The notes beneath the pieces were generated by a model. The model ran no database searches and was not told the DNA's origin. It saw only the letters and a list, made by a program, of their open reading frames with translations. Shown here piece by piece: positions 17,237 to 22,902 of a DNA stretch of 39,932 bases; position 1 is the stretch's first letter, and every line of letters starts with the position of its first letter. The DNA is from Enterococcus raffinosus (GTDB lineage: Bacteria; Bacillota; Bacilli; Lactobacillales; Enterococcaceae): assembly GCF_018917525.1 (NCBI RefSeq), contig NZ_JAHLOS010000038.1, forward strand, positions 1-39,932, written 5' to 3'. The position numbers and the translations under genes are program-made.

Positions 17237-17799
17237 TAGGAAGCCTCCCTTGTTTGTTGGAAATGAGTATCAAGTAAACAAATACCAACACTGAAAATTA
17301 AAATATAGATTACGTTTAAATTAAAAATGGCATTAGCTACAAAAGAAATTGGAACTAACATGCGTAGTAGTCTAGAGCTTTCTTGTCGAATCAGCTGGTA
17401 CATATCAATAACAATATCGATGATCAAAGCGGTAACACAAGCCTGCATGCCTTTTAGAACGGCCATCACCGTTACATTTGCGGCAAATGCGGCGTACCAG
17501 TTAGAGATTAATCCTAAGATCACTAAAGGCGGGATGATTGAACAAATCGCGTTGATGATTACCCCAGGCAGTCCCGCCGCTTTTTTTCCTGCCAAAACAC
17601 TTAAATTAATGGCAATGGCTCCTGGTGAGGATTGCGCGACAGCCGCCATTTCCATTAATTCATCATTGGTGAATAGCCCTTTTTTTTCAACATAATATTT
17701 ACGAATCATGGGAACGACTACATAGCCGCCACCGAAGGTAAAGGTGCTGATAAATAGATTGACCGAGGCCAACCATAAATAGAATTTGAGTTTTGTCAT
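17236..17799 (-). CDS. Chromate transporter family protein, first half-size subunit
   Basis: The 187-residue membrane protein carries the same CHR signature as its partner: LFISTFTFGGGYVVVPMIRKYYVE and AQSSPGAIAINLSVLAGKKAAGLPG. It is the first gene of a two-gene leftward operon and pairs with the following half-size subunit. The start is preceded by GAAAGGGCG. A LysR-type regulator is divergently transcribed 108 bp away, with a perfect palindrome between, the usual layout for LysR control. Confidence 0.88.
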   Translation of the reverse strand: MTKLKFYLWLASVNLFISTFTFGGGYVVVPMIRKYYVEKKGLFTNDELMEMAAVAQSSPGAIAINLSVLAGKKAAGLPGVIINAICSIIPPLVILGLISNWYAAFAANVTVMAVLKGMQACVTALIIDIVIDMYQLIRQESSRLLRMLVPISFVANAIFNLNVIYILIFSVGICLLDTHFQQTREAS

Positions 17800-17874
17800 A
17801 TTAACGCCCTTTCTTCTTTCTCTCTAGTATAAGGCTTGGTTTGTCATGTGTGAAATGATAATATTAATAGGTAG

Positions 17875-17893
17875 ACATGAATTTAATTCATGT
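17875..17893. promoter_or_regulatory. Perfect palindrome in the LysR-chromate transporter divergent promoter
   Basis: ACATGAATT, a central T, then AATTCATGT form a perfect 9-bp inverted repeat that contains the T-N11-A pattern typical of LysR binding sites. It ends just before the ribosome binding site of the LysR gene, so binding there could repress the regulator's own gene and act on the divergent transporter pair. Confidence 0.6.
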
Positions 17894-17907
17894 GAAAAGG
17901 AGTCCTT

Positions 17908-18774
17908 ATGAACTATAAACAATGTGTGATATTTCGTGAGATCGCGAAAACAACTAATTTTACTAAAGCAGCAACGAACTTGTTTTTGACACAATCAGCC
18001 GTTTCACATGCGATCAAAGATTTAGAAGAAGAAGCGGGCACACAGCTTTTTGAACGACTGCATCGCAGTGTGAAGCTGACTTCTGCGGGTGAACTGCTTT
18101 TGCGGGAGATCCAACCGATCATTGAGGAGTTCGAGTCTGTCGAAGCCCGTTTGCCTGACCTAGAGAAGCAGCCACCGTTAAAAATCGCTTCCTGTATTAC
18201 GTATGCTCAGACAGAGCTGCCTCAGCTATTGCAACGATTTAGCGAGCTTCATCCAGAGGCTCATTTTAACGTTCAGGTTTTTCCTGCTTCAGAATCGATT
18301 GCTCGTTTAGAAACTGGCGAGGTTGATCTTGCCTTTATTGAAGGCAAGGTCCAGCAAGCTTCCTTTCAAGCAAAAAAGATCGCAGATTATCGGTTGTGTG
18401 TAGTGGCGGCACCAGATTTCGCTGAAGAACAGCTCAGTTTGCCAGAACTTTTGCAACGTCCGCTTTTATTGCGGGAAAGAGGAAGTGCTGTTCGTGAATC
18501 CTTTGAATCCTTTGTTGTTTTACAGGGTTTCAAGCTTTTTCCGATTTGGGAAAGTGTCGATTCGCAGGCTTTGATTTCAGCTGTTAAAGCTGGATTTGGC
18601 TTATCAGTATTGCCATACCGTCTAGTGAAGGAAGAGCTTCTGCTAGGAAAACTGACCGAGGTCAAGATCACGGATTGGCAGCTGACCAACGATATTAGCG
18701 CTCTGGTTCGCAAAAGTCGGTATCAATCTCGGATATTAGCTGAATTTTGGAAAATGCTGCGTCAAATAAACTAA
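17908..18774 (+). CDS. LysR-family transcriptional regulator of the chromate-transporter-like pair
   Basis: The 288-residue protein has the LysR N-terminal HTH (FREIAKTTNFTKAATNLFLTQSAVSHAIKDLEEE, residues about 8-42, then LFERLHRSVKLTSAGE) and a C-terminal effector domain of the CysB/CbbR type with two lobes. AAAAGGAG precedes the ATG by about 8 nt. Divergent arrangement and the intervening palindrome make the leftward CHR transporter genes the likely target. The effector is unknown. Confidence 0.9.
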   Translation: MNYKQCVIFREIAKTTNFTKAATNLFLTQSAVSHAIKDLEEEAGTQLFERLHRSVKLTSAGELLLREIQPIIEEFESVEARLPDLEKQPPLKIASCITYAQTELPQLLQRFSELHPEAHFNVQVFPASESIARLETGEVDLAFIEGKVQQASFQAKKIADYRLCVVAAPDFAEEQLSLPELLQRPLLLRERGSAVRESFESFVVLQGFKLFPIWESVDSQALISAVKAGFGLSVLPYRLVKEELLLGKLTEVKITDWQLTNDISALVRKSRYQSRILAEFWKMLRQIN

Positions 18775-18855
18775 TTTTGACAAGTTCGTTTGAATGACTT
18801 TCTAAAACAATTACAGTATATTAAACTATTGAATAAAGAGAGGGGTTATTCAATT

Positions 18856-19557
18856 ATGAAAACGACTGCTGAATTAAAGGCAGAAGCGAAGGATGCTTTG
18901 AGAGGTAAATGGGGTCAGGCGGTTATTCTAAACCTTATCCCGACGTTATTAACAGTAGCTGTAATGTTCTTTGTGGTATTATCTGGGTTGATTTGGTTTT
19001 TTATTCATGGGTCAAGTGGTGACATGATTACATCTGTTTCTGAGTATCAGCAAAATAATGCTAGCGGTGGCGGAACGAGTCTGGTTTCGTCTATCATCAG
19101 CGCCTTATTTATGAGTGGAATATCTTGGACGTATCTTGATTTACTGAGAGGCGAGCGGACGCAGATCGAACCGATGAAGGATGCGTTTCGTGGCTTTCAA
19201 GGAGCATTCCTTGGCGGGGTTGTTCTATTAGCACTATTTACGAACATTTTCACGACATTATGGACATTCCTATTCATTATTCCTGGAATCGTAAAAGCTT
19301 ATGCGTATTCGCAAAGCTATTTTATCTATTATGATCAGCTTCAACAAACGGGAGAGAAACCGAAAGTGTTAGACACGATTACTGCCAGTCGCCACTTAAT
19401 GATTGGTCATAAGGGCCGATTGTTTTGGCTGGATATCACGTTTATCGGCTGGTACTTGCTGACTGCTCTAACAGCGGGCATCGCCTATCTATGGGTGGCA
19501 CCTTATATATCTGCTACTAAAGCTGCTTTCTATGAAGATTTGCAAAAAAATATTTAA
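18856..19557 (+). CDS. DUF975 family membrane protein
   Basis: The 234-residue protein starts with the family's typical amphipathic MKTTAELKAEAKDALRGKWGQAV and contains about five membrane segments, with the conserved FLFIIPGIVKAYAYSQSYFI region and a GxRG/GHKGRLFWLD segment. DUF975 proteins are widespread in Firmicutes with no established function. ATG 18856 is chosen because a GAGAGGGG binding site lies upstream and the conserved N terminus begins there; the frame is open back to 18790. A terminator follows. Confidence 0.82.
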   Translation: MKTTAELKAEAKDALRGKWGQAVILNLIPTLLTVAVMFFVVLSGLIWFFIHGSSGDMITSVSEYQQNNASGGGTSLVSSIISALFMSGISWTYLDLLRGERTQIEPMKDAFRGFQGAFLGGVVLLALFTNIFTTLWTFLFIIPGIVKAYAYSQSYFIYYDQLQQTGEKPKVLDTITASRHLMIGHKGRLFWLDITFIGWYLLTALTAGIAYLWVAPYISATKAAFYEDLQKNI

Positions 19558-19561
19558 AAAA

Positions 19562-19598
19562 AGCAGGACTCAATCATATGATTGGGCCCTGTTTTTTT
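19562..19598 (+). terminator. Terminator after the DUF975 gene
   Basis: CAGGACTCAATC pairs with GATTGGGCCCTG around ATAT, with one A-C mismatch and one wobble, followed by TTTTTTT. Confidence 0.8.
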
Positions 19599-19680
19599 AA
19601 CTAGGAAAGTATAAAGTTTTTACATCAATAAATCGCTTTACAGCAGGTATATCCATGTCCGGCTTCACGAACGAGCTTTT

Positions 19681-21147
19681 TTAAGCAAATCTTTTGTTGT
19701 TTTGGATCGTCAACAATCGTGGTAAAAGATCGGACTGATAATCGGCGTTCAAAATATTGATCAGATAATAATCACTTGTTTCAGCGGGCAGCAGTTCTTT
19801 GAAGGTAGTGATGAAAAGATCGATCGGCTCATCCGGTTGCGGTTGAAAGACGATTTCGATGAAGCTGAGATTACTTAAAAATTTCACCATCTGCTGCAAG
19901 TAAAGATAGTTCGGGATTGCTACGATACCCACATGGACTTTTTCATCGGTGACGGTAAAGTGGGGCAGCAGGCTTAAGCATAAGGTTTTTGAAATGGAGG
20001 CATCTACCGTAGCCAGCCACTCTAATTGCTTACGCCGGCTTAATTTTCGAATCGCTTTACGGATCGCAGGATAAAGCTCCGCGTATAGTTCGGATTTGAG
20101 GAAATGTTCCTTGTTTCCAGTCTCAAATAGTAAAGGAATTTCTTTTTTCTGGATCGAATAGTTTAAGAAGGTTCGGGCGATATTGTCTAGCAAAAGCCGC
20201 TCTTCCTGTTCGTTTAGCGTTTCTTGCAGGAGGTCTCTTGAACAATAACGATAAAAGGTGTCGATCGCCAAACATAGAGGATCACGTTCTTCCACATTTT
20301 TAGCGTAATAAAGCATCATAGGGTTGAGAATCTGTCCATCATTTTTGACGCTGTAGGGATAATAATAGAATAAATAATTGAGAAATTCGATATTTCGCCG
20401 AATTTGGATACGCGAATCCAAAAGACTGGAAAAGTAATGCTCCAGCAGCGGCTTCGTTTGAGAGAATAACAGGTCTTCAAAAGGAGTCTCTGCTAAGTAG
20501 CTCTTCTGCTCATTTCTTAGCCGATTAACACAAAGCATCAAGCGGGCTAATTTCGGATGGAGATGGGTAGGCAGTAATGGCGCCATCTCATTAAGCAAGG
20601 CATCTTCCAGTTCAAAAGAGAGCGGGCTGAAATTAATATCTTCACCCAAGGAGGCGGCCCAAAGCGTCTTGATATAAACCAAACGAATAACCGCTTCACA
20701 TCCTGTCAGCTCCATTTTTGAAAAGTTTATTCGAACATTGCACTGAGAGAGATGATCCATCAATGGGTGCAAACGTCGCAAGATCGTCGATTCACTCACG
20801 AAGATTTCCTTACTGAAGTCCTTCAATTTTTTTTCAGGATAAAACAAGGAGGTTAGCAAAAAACGATAAGGAATCGAATTTTTTACCTGCTCAATTAAGA
20901 ACGTGTTGGAGCGGCTTGAATCGCTTTCCCAATAAACTTTGGAAGGTTCAATCAACAAGGGCCTTTCGTTCAATTTCTTCAGAGAATCATCCAACTCTTG
21001 AAGCATCTGAAGAAACGGTGGATAACTGGAGTTAAACTTTTGACTGAGTGTATGAACGGAGTACTCGCCAGCTGGACATTCTTCCATCTGCTTAAAAAAC
21101 TGCACTTTTTTCTGTTGCTGATTTGTCATAAAAAGATCTCTGTACAT
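19681..21147 (-). CDS. Mga-like helix-turn-helix regulator
   Basis: The protein of about 488 residues resembles the Mga family of streptococcal and enterococcal virulence regulators. An N-terminal HTH (YSVHTLSQKF region) is followed by a second Mga-type HTH (LKDFSKEIFVSESTILRRLHPLMDHL, about residues 105-135). A central all-helical PRD-like region and a C-terminal EIIB-like segment (VHVGIVAIPNYLYLQQMVKFL) come next. Such regulators often respond to PTS phosphorylation. ATG 21147 has AAAGG 10 nt upstream; the in-frame GTG at 21156 is only 1 nt from that site. No target is adjacent, and the distant LPXTG adhesin gene is one possibility with no direct evidence. Confidence 0.8.
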   Translation of the reverse strand: MYRDLFMTNQQQKKVQFFKQMEECPAGEYSVHTLSQKFNSSYPPFLQMLQELDDSLKKLNERPLLIEPSKVYWESDSSRSNTFLIEQVKNSIPYRFLLTSLFYPEKKLKDFSKEIFVSESTILRRLHPLMDHLSQCNVRINFSKMELTGCEAVIRLVYIKTLWAASLGEDINFSPLSFELEDALLNEMAPLLPTHLHPKLARLMLCVNRLRNEQKSYLAETPFEDLLFSQTKPLLEHYFSSLLDSRIQIRRNIEFLNYLFYYYPYSVKNDGQILNPMMLYYAKNVEERDPLCLAIDTFYRYCSRDLLQETLNEQEERLLLDNIARTFLNYSIQKKEIPLLFETGNKEHFLKSELYAELYPAIRKAIRKLSRRKQLEWLATVDASISKTLCLSLLPHFTVTDEKVHVGIVAIPNYLYLQQMVKFLSNLSFIEIVFQPQPDEPIDLFITTFKELLPAETSDYYLINILNADYQSDLLPRLLTIQNNKRFA

Positions 21148-21564
21148 AAAAGCCACGCCTTTCTGTCAAATGTTCATCGAATTGAAAATATTCTGATAAT
21201 TGCGCTTGGAAAATAGCGATAAAGACCAAATCTGTTGTTTATTTATAAGCTAAATTTATTTTATCATGTACGGAAGTCCCAACTTTTCTTTCGAACCTAC
21301 AAACGATTCTATCATTCGTTAATTTATCGGAAACCCGAAAGGAAAGTTGATTTTCGTTGCACGTTTATCACTTTTTGTCAGACGAAAATCTTTTTTTGAT
21401 AATAAAAGTTCGTTTTTTTCAAAAAAATGAAAAATCATAAAGTTTTTGGAATCGAGTAGTTGATAAAAGAAGTTCGAAAAGGTTAGTTGCTCGTGATTGT
21501 TAGTCATAATGCAAAGTTTTTAAAGGATTATTGTTATTTTTAATAACTTTCTAACTGATCTCGG
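21148..21564. other. AT-rich intergenic region without a recognised gene
   Basis: This stretch separates the Mga-like gene from the magnesium riboswitch. It holds only short open frames without usable binding sites, including one on the minus strand at 21319-21507. Apart from its role as upstream sequence for both directions, I see nothing in it. Confidence 0.6.
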
Positions 21565-21593
21565 TTGACAAGATTCATTCATTTTGTTAAGTT
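21565..21593 (+). promoter_or_regulatory. Probable promoter of the Mg2+ riboswitch transcript
   Basis: A consensus -35 TTGACA lies at 21565-21570, 50 bp before the riboswitch core. With 17 bp spacing the -10 would be TAAGTT, which is a weak match, so the -35 is firmer than the -10. Confidence 0.45.
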
Positions 21594-21616
21594 TTGTAAA
21601 GAAAAATAAAATATGA

Positions 21617-21785
21617 TTTGTTAGGTGAGGCTCCTATACAAACACAGGCTACTGCCCAAAAATGTCGAGAGACGCCAATGGGTAGAACAGGAATTGTCGA
21701 ATACAAGGCTTTTCTTAAGGTAGCTAAGATGTTTGTCTTTACGTTGTATAGTGCCAAAACTCAACGACTAGATCGACAAGAGTAT
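21617..21785 (+). ncRNA. M-box (ykoK leader) Mg2+ riboswitch
   Basis: The stretch carries conserved M-box blocks in the right order. GTTAGGTGAGGCTCCTATA begins at 21620. Then come CTACTGCCC, AAAATGTCGAGAGACGCC, AATGGGTAGAACAGGAATTGTCGAA, AAGGTAGCTAAGATG and AGTGCCAAAACTCAACGA near 21750-21766. M-box RNA binds several Mg2+ ions and, in Bacillus, promotes transcription termination at high Mg2+. Here a perfect intrinsic terminator follows at 21815, and the next protein genes include an MgtA-type Mg2+ importer, which agrees with the family's usual targets. The AAAACTCAACGA segment can pair with the terminator's 5' side (see findings). Confidence 0.93.
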
Positions 21786-21814
21786 TTGTCTTTTATTTAA
21801 GATGGATTTTTTAC

Positions 21815-21851
21815 GGCCTTTCGCTGAGTTTTAAAGCGAAAGGCCTTTTTT
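21815..21851 (+). terminator. Riboswitch-controlled terminator
   Basis: GGCCTTTCGCT and AGCGAAAGGCC form a perfect 11-bp stem around GAGTTTTAA, followed by TTTTTT. It is the expression platform of the M-box. Its 5' arm and loop (21821-21832) are complementary to 21756-21766 in the riboswitch, so the two pairings exclude each other. Confidence 0.9.
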
Positions 21852-22222
21852 GCGAGTCCAACTTTTTGCAGCTTTATATCGCGTGAGCTACTTGTTCTCA
21901 ACGGCAAAGAAAACTTATTTATCGAAATGTTTAGTTGGATCGTATGCGTACGAGGGTGAGTTCATTTTTCGTGCTTTTCGAAAAATGAATTCCTAGATAG
22001 GAGCTAGCTGTCAGTCGTGCTTTTCGCAGTTTGGCTCAGTGATGCCAGTTTTAAAAGAAATTTTTAACAAATTGTAGCTGAAGACGCTTAGCACGATGAT
22101 ATGCGTGGTGAAACTCAACTCATTTTTCTGCTTTTTAGAAAAATGGATTCATTAAAATGAACTAGCTGCGAGTTCAACTTTCTGCAGTTTCACATCGCCG
22201 AGCTACTTGTTCTCGACGGCAT
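21851..22222 (+). repeat. Degenerate tandem repeat array, period about 157 bp, with hairpins
   Basis: By eye, a block starting GCGAGTCCAACTTT at 21852 recurs as GCGAGTTCAACTTT at 22168. Both end in GAGCTACTTGTTCTC and ACGGCA. A more diverged copy of its first half begins near 22008. A second block recurs at about 21956 and 22113: a hairpin-forming CATTTTTC...GAAAAATG followed by CTAGCTG. The offsets (about 157, 158 and 157 bp) fit roughly two and a half tandem copies. The first hairpin pairs GAGTTCATTTTTCG with CGAAAAATGAATTC (one wobble). The array lies in the presumed leader between the riboswitch terminator and the GNAT/mgtA genes and holds no convincing gene. Confidence 0.65.
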
Positions 22223-22295
22223 GGCTTTCTTTCATGGAGCTAGTTCTCACCAACCGTCTATTTTATTTTCAATCAAAAACAAAGGAGGAATTATC

Positions 22296-22319
22296 ATGGT
22301 AAAACAGTGTATATGCTAA
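22296..22319 (+). CDS. Seven-codon ORF overlapping the GNAT start (leader peptide or broken N terminus)
   Basis: GGAGG at 22284-22288 stands exactly 7 nt before ATG 22296, which opens the frame MVKQCIC and stops at 22317-22319, overlapping the GNAT start region. The best binding site in the area therefore serves this tiny frame rather than the GNAT frame. It may be a leader peptide coupling translation to the next gene, or the original N terminus of the GNAT gene separated by indels. Confidence 0.4.
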   Translation: MVKQCIC

Positions 22320-22786
22320 CGAGATGGAACAGTTTATTTTACCGGGAAGCCTTGATGCTTCGAAATCGGGTGTTGAAGGAAAGTGCGGGAAAGGCGTATT
22401 TGTTCGAGGCACCGATTGAAGAAAAGCAGGATATTCATTTGGTCGTGCGGCAAGGAGATGAAGTAGTGGGAACGTTGCTGCTGCATCCTGTATCAAACGC
22501 ATTTGTTCAGATCAAGCAGGTTGCGATCGAACCGCTGACTCAAGGAAAGAGTCTTGGGAAGAATTTGATGATCTATGCAGAAGAGATTGCGGAAAGATTA
22601 GGCTTTTCGACTATTTTCTTAACAGGCAGAAAGCAGGCCTGGGGCTTTTATGAAAAGCTGGCTTACCAAGAGCTGCCATATGAGTATCAAGAAGACCAAT
22701 TGATTTTGAAAATTTTTAAGAAAGAAATTCGACAACCATTGAGTCGAATAACCACAAAGGAGATGAAAACAAATGGACGACAGTAG
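22313..22786 (+). CDS. GNAT-family N-acetyltransferase, 5' end possibly disrupted
   Basis: About 157 residues form a GNAT acetyltransferase: an N-terminal YREALMLRNRVLKE helix, the strand VVGTLLLHPV, the acetyl-CoA loop region VAIEPLTQGKSLGKNLMIYAEEIAERLG, and FLTGRKQAWGFYEKLAYQ. Transfer of acetyl from acetyl-CoA to a small molecule or protein is expected; the acceptor is unknown. The start is doubtful. ATG 22313 has no binding site of its own, while the strong AGGAGG upstream serves the overlapping ATG 22296 in another frame. Reading across frames gives MVKQCI then YANEMEQF then YREAL, as if two small indels had broken the N terminus. It lies in the presumed Mg2+-controlled transcript upstream of mgtA. 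Confidence 0.7.
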   Translation: MLTRWNSLFYREALMLRNRVLKESAGKAYLFEAPIEEKQDIHLVVRQGDEVVGTLLLHPVSNAFVQIKQVAIEPLTQGKSLGKNLMIYAEEIAERLGFSTIFLTGRKQAWGFYEKLAYQELPYEYQEDQLILKIFKKEIRQPLSRITTKEMKTNGRQ

Positions 22787-22859
22787 TTCGCGAAGAACGG
22801 GTTTATGGATGATAGAGGAACGGGGCATTGGCAAATTATTCTTGTCTATTTGTTTTTAG
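22773..22859 (+). CDS. Possible 28-codon ORF between the GNAT gene and mgtA
   Basis: ATG 22773 opens a 28-residue frame (starting MDDSSSRRTGLW, ending in a hydrophobic IGKLFLSICF) that stops at 22857-22859. AAAGGAG at 22756-22762 lies 10 nt upstream. It overlaps the last codons of the GNAT gene and ends 43 bp before mgtA. Size and place would suit a leader or small regulatory peptide for the transporter, but there is no recognised family, and chance cannot be excluded. Confidence 0.3.
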   Translation: MDDSSSRRTGLWMIEERGIGKLFLSICF

Positions 22860-22902
22860 CCCCTTCATCTCTCCGTGAGCCCACAATAGGAGGCGCAAAA
22901 AA

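Noticed and set aside
21319-21507. 62-codon minus-strand frame upstream of the riboswitch
   Set aside because: No ribosome binding site, AT-driven composition (many Phe/Lys) and no recognised family; probably chance.
21618-21800. 60-codon plus-strand frame at the magnesium locus
   Set aside because: It coincides with the M-box aptamer, whose conserved RNA blocks explain the sequence.
21851-22222. CRISPR array
   Set aside because: The repeats are long (about 157 bp), degenerate and contiguous, with no short identical repeats separated by unique spacers and no cas genes.
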